In this document: positions 1 to 7,469 of the stretch, one piece after another | Numbering within the stretch: the stretch's first letter is position 1 | Layout of the letters: each line of letters opens with the position of its first letter | Assembly: GCA_051001975.1 (NCBI GenBank) | Contig: JBPCMU010000074.1 | Coordinates: 1-31,549 of the forward strand | DNA: 31,549 bases | Reading direction: 5' to 3' | Source: DATAEG01 sp051001975 | Lineage (GTDB): Bacteria > Actinomycetota > Actinomycetes > Mycobacteriales > Jatrophihabitantaceae | The notes under the pieces: model-generated | Seen by the model: the letters and a program-made list of their open reading frames with translations, nothing else | Told to the model about the DNA's origin: nothing | Database searches by the model: none | Position numbers and translations under genes: made by a program

Positions 1-43
1 CCGTGTCCGACCTGGGGAAAGCGGGACGGGGCAGCGACGCCTC

Positions 44-670
44 TCAGGTGCGCAGCGTGACGGTTGCCGACCCGAAGACCAGGCTGCCGTCAGTAGGCAA
101 CGGAAGTCCGAAGGTCGCATTCAACGCGCCGGCCGCGGCCGGATCGAGTCGCACCACGATGCCGGACAGCGTGGTGACACCGTGTGACTGGCTGACCGAG
201 AGCCCGGACAGGTCGAGATCGAGCACCGCGATCCGGGCGGCCTTGAAGTTGACCTTGGTGGCGAACACCTTGCCGGCCGCGAGGTCGATGTCGAAGTTGC
301 TGATCGCCAACGACTTGCGCAGGTTGGTGAAGTAGATCCCGCCGGAGTGCAGGATGTCCCCGCTCGGACCGGTCAGGTCCGGGTTGCCGCCGGTGATCGG
401 GAATCCGTACTTCGCGGTGAGCTGGCCATGTGAACTGCCGAGCCGGAAGGACGTCCCGGGCAACGGCAGCGGCAGCACTCCGGCCTTGATCAGCGTCCCG
501 GCAATACCGGGTGCGGTGGTCACCGCGGTCGTCCCGCTCAACGAGCTTTTGTGTTGATGTTGCGTGCGACTTGGCGACGCAGACGCCGTAGCCGATGTGG
601 CCAGGGTCAGTCCGGCCACCATGACCACCGTCGCAAGGACCGCGCCGAGCTTGCTCCTGAGGCTATGCAT
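44..670 (-). CDS. Secreted protein of unknown function, possibly HtaA-like
   Basis: A 208-residue protein with a clear Sec signal peptide: a basic start (MHSLRSKLG), a hydrophobic core at about residues 9-27 and an Ala/Ser-rich cleavage region near residues 28-33. The mature part has alternating short hydrophobic strands (for example GGIYFTNLRKSLAISNFDID), suggesting a beta-rich exported domain. The pattern loosely resembles HtaA-type haem-binding domains, but I cannot confirm this and no haem ligand is obvious. The ATG at 670 is preceded by an AAGGGG ribosome site. It lies 106 bases downstream of the anti-sigma gene on the same strand and has its own ECF-type promoter motif, so it is a likely target of the neighbouring sigma factor. 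Codon use matches its neighbours. It is a real gene of uncertain function. Confidence 0.8.
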   Translation of the reverse strand: MHSLRSKLGAVLATVVMVAGLTLATSATASASPSRTQHQHKSSLSGTTAVTTAPGIAGTLIKAGVLPLPLPGTSFRLGSSHGQLTAKYGFPITGGNPDLTGPSGDILHSGGIYFTNLRKSLAISNFDIDLAAGKVFATKVNFKAARIAVLDLDLSGLSVSQSHGVTTLSGIVVRLDPAAAGALNATFGLPLPTDGSLVFGSATVTLRT

Positions 671-729
671 GACTCATCCCCTTCCAACTCCGCGTCGCCC
701 GATGCGGCGTGGAGGTGTGACTACTGGGG

Positions 730-759
730 ACTACGTCGCGGTTGGTGGATCCGGATGCA
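730..759 (-). promoter_or_regulatory. Predicted ECF sigma promoter of the secreted-protein gene
   Basis: Read on the minus strand, TGCATCC (759-753) is followed by 17 bases and then CGTAGT (735-730). The same TGCATCC-N17-CGT arrangement lies upstream of the sigma gene at 2262-2233. A start site about 7 bases further on would leave a leader of roughly 50 bases before the ATG at 670. The -35 part also lies in a small inverted repeat, GATGCA/TGCATC (754-759 and 767-772). Assignment to the adjacent sigma factor is inferred from the shared motif. Confidence 0.6.
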
Positions 760-776
760 CTTGGCTTGCATCAGGG

Positions 777-1556
777 TCAGGGTGTGAACGGACCCTGCAA
801 CATGCTCGTCTTGTGGGCGGCGACTCCGTCGAAATCCTGCGCGGAAACGTCCACGACGTGATAAGAGCGCAGGTCGACGCTCGCCGGCACGGTGAACTCG
901 CCGGTGTCATCGGCACCGAGCGCACCCACGGCGATCATCTTGTTCGCCGTCGGGTCGAACAGCCAGACCTCGTAGTAGCCCACCCGCTTCGGCAGCCCTC
1001 GGGTCTGCACCTTCAGCATCAACCCGGCGGGGCCGGTGACCACGGTCGCGGTACCAACCGAACCGGCTGGCGCACCAATCGGATTGAGGGTGGCCGACGC
1101 TCGCACGGCGGGCGGGGCGGCCCGGTTCGAGCCGCGCACGTGATCGCTCGCGACCGCACCGACGGCGGCGCCCCCGCCGAGCAGGACTACGGCGGCCGCG
1201 GCAAGCAGCCATCCTCGTCGGGTGCTGCCTGTCTTGGTCGGCGTGACGGGCGATTGTTGGGCCACGTGCAGCCCGGACCGCGGCCTCGCGGCATCCGGCG
1301 TCAGCGCCGGGTCTGCGATTTGCTCGACGATGGCGTCCCAGACCCGCTGCGGCGGCACATCGGCCGAGCTCGGGTCGTGGCCGCCGGACCGGCCGAGCTG
1401 GACGACCTCGCTCAACCGGGCCAATTCCTGCTGGCACGTCTGGCAATGCGCGCGGTGCGCGTCGAACTCCGGATCGGCCGCGACCGGCTCGTCGAGTGCG
1501 AGCAGGACGAGGTGGTCGAAGTGCGCCGAATCCCAGTGCTGGTCAGGATCGGTCAC
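777..1556 (-). CDS. RskA-family anti-sigma factor, membrane bound
   Basis: A 259-residue protein beginning at GTG 1556. That start is chosen because GGGAGGTG lies 4 bases upstream, and it overlaps the sigma gene stop by 14 bases, which implies translational coupling. The N-terminal cytoplasmic part has a zinc-binding anti-sigma motif H-x3-C-x2-C at His34, Cys38 and Cys41. One membrane segment spans about residues 115-137. The extracellular C-terminal half matches the RskA C-terminal domain (YYEVWLFDP near its middle). In this family the N-terminal domain sequesters the ECF sigma factor at the membrane, and regulated proteolysis releases it. An in-frame ATG at 1595 would sit inside the sigma coding region and has no ribosome site. 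Confidence 0.92.
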   Translation of the reverse strand: MTDPDQHWDSAHFDHLVLLALDEPVAADPEFDAHRAHCQTCQQELARLSEVVQLGRSGGHDPSSADVPPQRVWDAIVEQIADPALTPDAARPRSGLHVAQQSPVTPTKTGSTRRGWLLAAAAVVLLGGGAAVGAVASDHVRGSNRAAPPAVRASATLNPIGAPAGSVGTATVVTGPAGLMLKVQTRGLPKRVGYYEVWLFDPTANKMIAVGALGADDTGEFTVPASVDLRSYHVVDVSAQDFDGVAAHKTSMLQGPFTP

Positions 1557-2187
1557 CGTCCACCTCCCATCGTTGTCGCAGCCGCGAGATGCCACGGCGC
1601 AGATGACTCTTCACCGTGCCGAGCGGCAACCCGGTCAGACTGGCGATCTCAACGTGCGTCAGGTCGTCGAAGAACGCCAGCTGCAGAACATGCCGCTGCG
1701 CCTGTGGCAACCGGTCCAACTCGTCGGCGACCACCATGCGCTCGATTACCGAAGCGACCTCATCAGTATGTTCGAAAGGCTCCGGCCGGCCGGATTGGGC
1801 CGCCTCGGATCGACGCTCCCGCTGAACCACCCGGAGCCGGTCGATCGCACGGCTGCGGGCGATCGCCAACAGCCAACCGCCGAGCGACCCACGGTCCGGA
1901 TCGAAGGACGCCCGCGATCGCCACGCTGTGACGAAGGTCGCCTGGGTGAGATCCTCGGCGTCGGCGCGGGTCGGCAACGTGCTCACTCCGATTCGATAGA
2001 CCAGTCCCGCATACCGGGCATAGACGTCGCGGAGCACCTGATCGACGTCGGTACCCGTCGCGAAGGCGGTTGCCAGCCGGCGGTCGGCTGCCCGCGCGTC
2101 GTCCACGAGTTCGACACTCTCCTGGGTCGGCTCCGGTCGGGACGGGGCGTAGTCCGGCCAGACACCGTCCCGTGCAGAACCGTCCAC
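1543..2187 (-). CDS. ECF RNA polymerase sigma factor (SigK-like)
   Basis: A sigma-70 family ECF factor of about 214 residues. Region 2 contains the core-binding and -10 recognition stretch (ARYAGLVYRIG, then DAEDLTQATFVTAW). Region 4 contains the helix-turn-helix THVEIASLTGLPLGTVKSHL near the C terminus. Pairing with an RskA-type anti-sigma factor supports a SigK-like group. The start is uncertain. GTG 2187 has a good ribosome site (GGGAG, 6-base spacing) and is used here. GTG 2226 would give 13 more residues and lies almost exactly where the predicted ECF promoter would start transcription, so leaderless translation from there is possible. The gene is divergent from the acyl-CoA dehydrogenase and is probably autoregulated. 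Confidence 0.92.
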   Translation of the reverse strand: MDGSARDGVWPDYAPSRPEPTQESVELVDDARAADRRLATAFATGTDVDQVLRDVYARYAGLVYRIGVSTLPTRADAEDLTQATFVTAWRSRASFDPDRGSLGGWLLAIARSRAIDRLRVVQRERRSEAAQSGRPEPFEHTDEVASVIERMVVADELDRLPQAQRHVLQLAFFDDLTHVEIASLTGLPLGTVKSHLRRGISRLRQRWEVDGDRS

Positions 2188-2232
2188 CGCGGACTCCCTG
2201 CGCACTCGAGGCCTGCAGACGGTCACACCCTA

Positions 2233-2262
2233 CTGACGAACGGAACCCCCGCCACGGATGCA
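2233..2262 (-). promoter_or_regulatory. Predicted autoregulatory ECF promoter of the sigma gene
   Basis: On the minus strand, TGCATCC (2262-2256) is followed by exactly 17 bases and then CGTCAG (2238-2233). This matches the spacing and sequence of the element at 759-730 in front of the secreted-protein gene. Transcription would start near 2226, upstream of or at the possible sigma start codons. Autoregulated promoters are usual for ECF sigma/anti-sigma operons. The assignment is by motif only. Confidence 0.6.
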
Positions 2263-2308
2263 CCCAACGATAAACCGAACACGATCCTGAGTACCGGCTT
2301 GCCGATGT

Positions 2309-2346
2309 TACCGGTCAGTAATATCCTGGTCGGTACCGGCCAGTAA
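2309..2346. promoter_or_regulatory. Pair of operator-like repeats before the fadE gene
   Basis: TACCGGTCAGTAA (2309-2321) and TACCGGCCAGTAA (2334-2346) differ by one base and are 25 bases apart. The first, with one more T on the left, has inverted ends TTAC-N6-GTAA. A third partial TACCGGC occurs at 2292-2298. The second copy ends 17 bases before the ATG of the acyl-CoA dehydrogenase. Such sites fit a TetR-type regulator of fatty-acid catabolism, but no regulator gene is in the window. A TAATAT at 2319-2324 could be a -10 box lying between the copies. Confidence 0.5.
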
Positions 2347-2363
2347 CCAAGGAGACCGCTGAC

Positions 2364-4196
2364 ATGGGGCACTACAAGAGCAACCTCCGCGACATCGAGT
2401 TCAACCTCTTCGAGGTGCTCGGTACCGGCAAGCGGTTGGGGACCGGCCCGTTCGCCGAGATCGACGAGCAGACCGCCCGCGGCATCCTGGACGAGGTTCG
2501 CCGTTTGGCCGAGGGGCCGATAGCCGACTCCTTCGTCGACACCGACCGCAATCCGCCGGTGTTCGACCCGGCCACCAACGCCGTGACCATGCCCGACTCC
2601 TTCAAGCGCTCCTACAAGGCGCACGAGGACGCGGAGTGGTGGCGACTCAGCATCCCCACCGAACTGGAGGGCACCGTTGCCCCGCGGTCGCTCTACTGGG
2701 CCACCGTCGAGTTCATCCTGGGCGCCAACCCGGCCGTGCACATGTACAACTCCGGGCCTGCCTTCGCGGCTCTACTGCACGAGATCGGCAACGACGCGCA
2801 GAAGCTGGCCGCCAAGCACATGGTGGACCGCCGTTGGGGTTCGACCATGGTGCTGACCGAGCCGGACGCCGGCTCCGACGTCGGCGCGGGCCGGACGAAG
2901 GCGGTCGAGCAGGCCGACGGCAGCTGGCACATCGAGGGCGTCAAGCGGTTCATCACCTCGGCCGAGCACGACATGACCGAGAACATTATCCACTTGGTGC
3001 TGGCCCGTCCCGAGGGCGGAAAGCCTGGTACCAAGGGCCTTTCGCTGTTCCTCGTGCCGAAGTTCCTCTATGACGAGGAGACCGGCGAGATCGGCGAACG
3101 CAACGGCGCGTTCGTCACCAATGTCGAGCATAAGATGGGCCTCAAGGCGTCGACGACGTGCGAGCTCACGTTCGGTGAGAAGCAGCCGGCGATCGGCTGG
3201 CTGGTGGGCGACGTGCACGACGGCATCGCGCAGATGTTCCGCGTCATCGAGCATGCCCGGATGATGGTGGGCACCAAGTCGATGGCGACACTGTCCACCG
3301 GCTATCTGAACGCGCTGGACTTCGCGAAGAGCCGGGTGCAGTCGGCCGATCTGACGCAGCAGACGGACAAGACCGCCCCGCGGGTGACGATCATTCATCA
3401 CCCGGACGTGCGGCGCAGCCTGATGCTGCAGAAGTCCTACGCCGAGGGCCTGCGCGCGGTGGCCTACTACACCGCATCGATCCAGGACCAGGTCCAGGAG
3501 GCCGAGTTTGCCGGCACCGACACCGCTGCCCTGGCGGAGCTCAATGATCTGATGTTGCCGATCGTCAAGGGCGTCTCCAGCGAGCGCGCCTACGAGCAGT
3601 TGGCCCAGTCGTTGCAGATCTTCGGCGGCTCGGGATATCTGCAGGACTACCCGATCGAGCAGTACATCCGCGACGCCAAGATCGACAGCTTGTACGAGGG
3701 CACCACCGCCATCCAGGCGCAGGACTTCTTCTTTCGCAAGATCGTCCGCAACAAGGGCGCCGCACTCGGTGCACTCTCCGCCGAGATCGGCCAGTTCCTA
3801 GAGTCGGTCGACGACGAAGGTCGGCTGAAGGAGGAGCGCGAGGCGGTGCAGACCGCGCTGGGCGACGTCGGTGGCATGGCTGCAGCGATGATCGGCCAGC
3901 TGACCTCCGCGCAGGAAGACGTGCGCAACGTCTACAAGGTCGGCCAGAACGCCACCCGCCTGCTGATGAGCGTCGGCGACCTGGCGATCGGCTACCTACT
4001 GCTGAAGCACGCGTCGATCGCCCTGGGCAAGCTGGCCTCGAACGGACTATCTGAATCGGACAAGGCCTTCTACGAAGGCAAGGTGGCCGTAGCGCGGTTC
4101 TTCGCACTGACCGTGCTGCCGGAGCTGACAGCGCGCCGGGGCATCGTCGAGCGCATGGACAACACGCTCATGGATGTTGCTGAGTCGTCCTTCTAG
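2364..4196 (+). CDS. fadE5: Acyl-CoA dehydrogenase, FadE5 type
   Basis: A 610-residue flavoprotein that oxidises acyl-CoA to trans-2-enoyl-CoA in the first step of beta-oxidation. Length and sequence follow mycobacterial FadE5 closely from the N terminus (HYKSNLRDIEFNLFEVLG). Visible motifs are the FAD/substrate-contacting WGSTMVLTEPDAGSDVG stretch, VEHKMGLKAS, and the catalytic-base region DSLYEGTTAIQAQDFFF with Glu445 as the likely base. The long C-terminal extension past about residue 470 matches the extra C-terminal domain of the large acyl-CoA dehydrogenases. The ATG has an AAGGAG ribosome site (2348-2353). FadE5 in mycobacteria accepts a broad chain-length range; that is knowledge of the homologue, not seen here. 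It is probably controlled by the operator-like repeats just upstream. Confidence 0.95.
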   Translation: MGHYKSNLRDIEFNLFEVLGTGKRLGTGPFAEIDEQTARGILDEVRRLAEGPIADSFVDTDRNPPVFDPATNAVTMPDSFKRSYKAHEDAEWWRLSIPTELEGTVAPRSLYWATVEFILGANPAVHMYNSGPAFAALLHEIGNDAQKLAAKHMVDRRWGSTMVLTEPDAGSDVGAGRTKAVEQADGSWHIEGVKRFITSAEHDMTENIIHLVLARPEGGKPGTKGLSLFLVPKFLYDEETGEIGERNGAFVTNVEHKMGLKASTTCELTFGEKQPAIGWLVGDVHDGIAQMFRVIEHARMMVGTKSMATLSTGYLNALDFAKSRVQSADLTQQTDKTAPRVTIIHHPDVRRSLMLQKSYAEGLRAVAYYTASIQDQVQEAEFAGTDTAALAELNDLMLPIVKGVSSERAYEQLAQSLQIFGGSGYLQDYPIEQYIRDAKIDSLYEGTTAIQAQDFFFRKIVRNKGAALGALSAEIGQFLESVDDEGRLKEEREAVQTALGDVGGMAAAMIGQLTSAQEDVRNVYKVGQNATRLLMSVGDLAIGYLLLKHASIALGKLASNGLSESDKAFYEGKVAVARFFALTVLPELTARRGIVERMDNTLMDVAESSF

Positions 4197-4354
4197 TTGC
4201 GGTTGATTCTTGGCTGGGCACGGGCGTGGATCGCCTTCGCCACCCGATGTACTTCCTCCCCGCTCCGGCGGCTGTGGATCCGATCTAGCCGCCATCGCGT
4301 AGCTGACCAGGCTGGGGGTCTTTCTAGTCACAGTCGGTTCTTGGCTGGGCACGG
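4191..4354. repeat. Imperfect 33-base direct repeat around the fadE stop codon
   Basis: Copies at 4191-4223 and 4322-4354, 131 bases apart, share 28 of 33 positions, and all five differences are transitions. The last 17 bases (TTCTTGGCTGGGCACGG) are identical. The first copy begins in the last codons of the acyl-CoA dehydrogenase and includes its TAG stop. The second copy ends 15 bases short of the end of the convergent membrane-protein gene. The sequence between copies shows no gene or transposase. Confidence 0.8.
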
Positions 4355-4368
4355 CCCTGCTGTTCGGG

Positions 4369-5550
4369 CTAAGCGGTGGCGGGTCTGGGGGATTCGGGGG
4401 AGGGCGCTGGATCCGGGTCGGGCGGGGCGGACTCGGCGTCGGGTTCTCGCGGTCGATCCCACAGTCCGCGGATGAACGAGTTCGAGAACGCGGCCAACGG
4501 CACCGAGACGAGTGCCCCGACAATGCCGTAGACGGTCGTACCGGCGGCCACGGCCAGCACCACGGCCAGCGGATGGATGTGTACCGCGCGGCTCATGATG
4601 ATCGGCTGCAGCAGGTGCCCCTCGGCCTGGACGAGCAGGATGATCGCGATCGCGACTGCGACGGCCGCACCCGTGCCATGCTCCAGGTAAGTGACGCCGA
4701 CGCACAGCGCTCCGCTGATCGTCAGGCCGATGATCGGGATGAACGCACCGAGGAAGATCGTCACGCCGAGCGCCGCGGCCAACGGCACACGCAGAATCAG
4801 CAGCAGAACGGTGATCGTGGCCGCGTGGATGAAGGCGATGGTGACCTGACCGCGGACGTAACCGCCCAGCGTCTGCCAGCCACGCTGGCCGGCGGCGCTG
4901 ATCCGCTCGTGCGCGGTGCGCGGGAAGAGCCGAAGCACCCACGCCCAGATCTGCTCGCCGTCACGGAGCAGGAAGAACGTGCTGAACAACGCCAGCAACA
5001 GGCCGCTGAGCAACTCGAAGACGGTCTTGGCGGTATCCACCGCCCCGGACAGCAACTGACCCTGGTGCTTCTTGACCGTGTCGGAGATCTGCTTCTGGAT
5101 CGAGTCGATGTCGGCGTTCTTCAGATGCAGCGGCCCAGTCTGCAGCCAGCTGGAGATCCTGTTGGCGACGCGCACGATCTGGTCGCCGAGGCTGCTGGCG
5201 TGCGAGGAGATCTGGGCGACCACGAACCATCCGACCAGCCCGAAGACGACGATCCCGCCCAGCATCACCGCGACCGTTGCCAGCGTGCGATGCACGCCGA
5301 GCTTGGCGAGCCTGTGGACCAGTGGCGACAGCACCGCGGTGAAGAACAGCGCGAGGACCACCGAAAAGAAGACCAGGCTGACCTTCTCGAGGATCCGCAA
5401 CGAGACGTACCCGGCCAGCACGATCGCCAGCAGGCAGAGTCCCCACATCGCCGCTGCCCGCACTGACCAGCTCACTGCCGTGACCGCGCTGCGGCGCTCG
5501 CCAACTGCCGCGCCGGCCGGTCGCCGTTCCTTCGGTGGATCAGTAGGCAA
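4369..5550 (-). CDS. AI-2E family (PF01594) membrane protein
   Basis: A 393-residue multi-pass membrane protein of the AI-2E/YdiK/PerM family. Predicted membrane segments lie at about residues 35-53, 56-77, 90-113 and 173-193, with further segments in the second half (AFIHAATITVLLLILRVP, ALGVTIFLGAFIPIIGL, VAVAIAIILLVQAEG, LAVVLAVAAGTTVYGIVG). The GAFIPIIGL and EGHLLQPIIM stretches are typical of the family. The C-terminal tail is Pro/Asp/Glu-rich. The start is TTG at 5550, supported by GAGGAG eight bases upstream. Members have been linked to export of signals or to sodium/proton antiport, so the substrate here is unknown. It is convergent with the acyl-CoA dehydrogenase. Its upstream region contains the predicted structured RNA. 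Confidence 0.9.
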   Translation of the reverse strand: MPTDPPKERRPAGAAVGERRSAVTAVSWSVRAAAMWGLCLLAIVLAGYVSLRILEKVSLVFFSVVLALFFTAVLSPLVHRLAKLGVHRTLATVAVMLGGIVVFGLVGWFVVAQISSHASSLGDQIVRVANRISSWLQTGPLHLKNADIDSIQKQISDTVKKHQGQLLSGAVDTAKTVFELLSGLLLALFSTFFLLRDGEQIWAWVLRLFPRTAHERISAAGQRGWQTLGGYVRGQVTIAFIHAATITVLLLILRVPLAAALGVTIFLGAFIPIIGLTISGALCVGVTYLEHGTGAAVAVAIAIILLVQAEGHLLQPIIMSRAVHIHPLAVVLAVAAGTTVYGIVGALVSVPLAAFSNSFIRGLWDRPREPDAESAPPDPDPAPSPESPRPATA

Positions 5551-5576
5551 GGTCGGGTCTCCTCATGACGGCCTGG

Positions 5577-5590
5577 ACGGGTCGACCCGT
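5577..5590. promoter_or_regulatory. 14-base perfect palindrome in the leader of the AI-2E family gene
   Basis: ACGGGTC-GACCCGT is a perfect palindrome 27 bases upstream of the TTG start at 5550. It could be an operator or a short RNA hairpin. No regulator is adjacent, and palindromes of this length do occur by chance in GC-rich DNA. Confidence 0.3.
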
Positions 5591-5675
5591 TTCGGTTGCA
5601 CAGCCTGGACACCGCGCGCTGTTCGAGGGTAACGCCGACCAACGGGATCGGGTGAGCCACTCGCCCAACGTGGAA

Positions 5676-5934
5676 CCGGCTCGGACCGAGCGCGGGGGGG
5701 CGCCCGGCCCGAGCCGGCTTACAGGTACAGAGGGGTAAGTGGCGGCGAGCCGTCCTGCCCAGCAAGCAACCGCGGGCCGTACCGTGCGCCAGAGGCACAT
5801 GGACACGTGTCCACGGTTCCGGGGCAGGGTGAGCCGAGCAGGCCAGAACGCAACGCCACAGTGAGTCCCCCGTACCTCGTGGGCCCACGCGCGGACCCAC
5901 AGCGCCCGAAGGCGCTGGCGGCGAGCATAGCTCG
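5676..5934 (-). ncRNA. Candidate structured RNA upstream of the AI-2E family gene
   Basis: This stretch lies in a 450-base gap without a gene. Read on the minus strand it folds as an ordered set of helices: CGAGC/GCTCG (5934-5930 with 5926-5922); AGCGCC-TTCG-GGCGCT (5916-5901), a classic cUUCGg tetraloop; GTGGGTCC/GGGCCCAC (5900-5893 with 5886-5879); and a closing stem GGTAC/GTACC (5876-5872 with 5728-5724) with GTGGCG/CGCCAC (5859-5854 with 5744-5739). Inside that are CCTGCCC/GGGCAGG (5828-5822 with 5760-5754), AACCG/CGGTT (5818-5814 with 5772-5768) and the palindrome TGGACACGTGTCCA (5813-5800). A final stem CCGGCTCGG/CCGAGCCGG (5717-5709 with 5684-5676) could end transcription. Several helices contain G-U pairs only if transcribed from the minus strand, where plus-strand RNA would have A-C mismatches. 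I do not recognise a known family. Confidence 0.4.
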
Positions 5935-6000
5935 ATTCCCGGCCTGGCGACAGCTAACACCCTGTGGACCCGCTCGAGCGCGCCGATAGGCTGCCTCTCG

Positions 6001-6789
6001 ATGAACTCCTCACGTTGGATCTCGCTGTCCGGAGCTGTCAATGCGCGTGATTTGGGCGACCTGCCGTTGATCGGTGGAGGTGCGGTTCGGCCCGGTCGGC
6101 TGTACCGCTCGGACAATCTGCAGGACCTCACCGCAGAGGATGTCGAACTGCTGGTCCGGCAGCTGCAGCTGCGGTCAGTGGTAGACCTGCGCACCGGCGC
6201 AGAGGTCCGAAACGAGGGTCCTGGACCGCTGGTCGGCGTTCCGGAAGTCACCGTGCATCACCTCTCCCTCTTTCCGGAGGTGGGCCACCGGACCGACGCC
6301 GCCACTGAAGTCGACGGGCCCGAACTGCTGCCCTGGCAGGACACGTCGTCGGAGCGGGGCAAACGGGCCGCAGGCTCGACGTACCGCTACTACCTCGCCG
6401 ACCGGCCGGACTCGGTCATCGCCGCATTGCGGGTCATCGCCGAGCCGGATGGGGCGACGTTGGTCAATTGCGCGGCCGGAAAGGATCGGACGGGCGTCAT
6501 CGTCGCGCTGGCCCTGAGCGAGGTCCGGGTCGAGCGAGCCGCGATTGTCGAGGACTATGTCGCCACCGCCGAGCGGATCGACAAGGTGCTCGTCCGGCTG
6601 GCATCGTCGCGGACCTACGCCGCGGACACCGACCCGGCCGACGTGGACAACCACCGGCCGCGAGCCGCGACGATGCAGCGGCTACTCGCCGAGCTCGACG
6701 AGACCGAGGGCGGTCCGACCGGCTGGCTGCGCAGCCACGGCTGGACCGAGGACGACGCGACGGCGCTGCGGACCCGACTGCTCGATTAG
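6001..6789 (+). CDS. Tyrosine/serine protein phosphatase, PtpB-like
   Basis: A 262-residue phosphatase of the Y_phosphatase3 group, related to M. tuberculosis PtpB. The N terminus has the family signature ARDLGDLPL (residues 15-23) and GRLYRSDNL (32-40). The P-loop is NCAAGKDRTG, residues 156-165, with Cys157 as nucleophile and Arg163 binding phosphate. Asn replaces the commoner His before the Cys. No ribosome site precedes the ATG. A TAGGCT at 5987-5992 is placed for transcription to start at or within two bases of the ATG, so the message is probably near-leaderless. It is followed after 10 bases by a lipoprotein gene, likely in the same operon. Family members act on phosphotyrosine, phosphoserine or phosphoinositides; the substrate here is unknown. 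Confidence 0.92.
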   Translation: MNSSRWISLSGAVNARDLGDLPLIGGGAVRPGRLYRSDNLQDLTAEDVELLVRQLQLRSVVDLRTGAEVRNEGPGPLVGVPEVTVHHLSLFPEVGHRTDAATEVDGPELLPWQDTSSERGKRAAGSTYRYYLADRPDSVIAALRVIAEPDGATLVNCAAGKDRTGVIVALALSEVRVERAAIVEDYVATAERIDKVLVRLASSRTYAADTDPADVDNHRPRAATMQRLLAELDETEGGPTGWLRSHGWTEDDATALRTRLLD

Positions 6790-6799
6790 CCTTGCCGGC

Positions 6800-7453
6800 A
6801 TGGGAAGCCGTGGACGGGTAGCGGCCTGCGTGACGGTCCTGCTGGCCGTGCTCGCGGTTCTCCTCTCCGGGTGCTCGTCATCTCACCCGGCGACGAAGGG
6901 CTCCACGGGGAGCACACCGGCCACCACCGATCACGGCGGGCTGGCCGGTGACGGCGGAGGGGACGGCAGCTCAGGCGCCGTGCCGACTACTCCGGCGCCG
7001 CCCACCACGGCGGCCACGAAGCCGGCCAAGGTGCGCGAGATTGACGGCACCTGCCCGTACATCTCCACCCAGGATCTGGCGAACAAGGTGGGCAGCAGGG
7101 TCGGCCGCACCACGGTATTGACCTCGACGCCGCGCGGCTGCAAGTTCTACCTGCCGTTCGCAGACTTCCACGCAGTTGCGCAGATCACCGCGAAGACCTA
7201 TCCGGACGAGACCACGGCACACAACGAGATGGTGCGCACCGCGGCGAAGGGCAGTCAGCAGATCGGCTACCCCGCGTTGGCTGCCGGGGTCGAGGGCGTC
7301 ACCTTCCGGACCGCCTTCTACGCGCCGGACGGCAAGCGGGACTGGGCGTGCATCTTTCGCAAGGGCCGCACCGTCGTGGTCGTGAACACCGACCAGAACG
7401 ACACGTCCTTCAACGCCCGAGCCATCGCCATCGGCATCTCCAAGAAGTTCTGA
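6800..7453 (+). CDS. Lipoprotein with DUF2020-like domain
   Basis: A 217-residue predicted lipoprotein. The ATG at 6800 is chosen because it opens a lipoprotein signal: positive N terminus (MGSRGR), hydrophobic core, then lipobox LLSGC with the lipidated Cys at residue 25. A Thr/Pro/Gly-rich linker follows to about residue 75. The globular part then begins at TCPYISTQDLANKVG and ends near VVVVNTDQNDTSFNARAIAIG, a pattern I associate with the actinobacterial DUF2020 lipoproteins. It has three Cys in the globular part. It follows the phosphatase after 10 bases with no ribosome site of its own, suggesting coupled translation. The molecular role is unknown. The long upstream extension of this frame lies inside the phosphatase gene and is not used. 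Confidence 0.85.
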   Translation: MGSRGRVAACVTVLLAVLAVLLSGCSSSHPATKGSTGSTPATTDHGGLAGDGGGDGSSGAVPTTPAPPTTAATKPAKVREIDGTCPYISTQDLANKVGSRVGRTTVLTSTPRGCKFYLPFADFHAVAQITAKTYPDETTAHNEMVRTAAKGSQQIGYPALAAGVEGVTFRTAFYAPDGKRDWACIFRKGRTVVVVNTDQNDTSFNARAIAIGISKKF

Positions 7454-7469
7454 GCAGCCTGAGCTCCCA

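Noticed and set aside
564..1931. Open frame of 455 codons opposite the sigma/anti-sigma genes
   Set aside because: It runs through two real genes on the other strand, is very Arg-rich and matches no known fold.
5821..5870. Weak resemblance to a cobalamin riboswitch core (GGGTGAG then CGCCACAG)
   Set aside because: The B12-box context and the later conserved segments are missing, and no cobalamin-related gene is near.
5935..5970. Possible c-di-AMP (ydaO) riboswitch from the plus-strand GACAGCTAAC at 5949-5958
   Set aside because: Only this ten-base piece resembles the conserved 3' part. The other conserved ydaO segments were not found in the required order, and the downstream gene is a phosphatase with a probable leaderless start.
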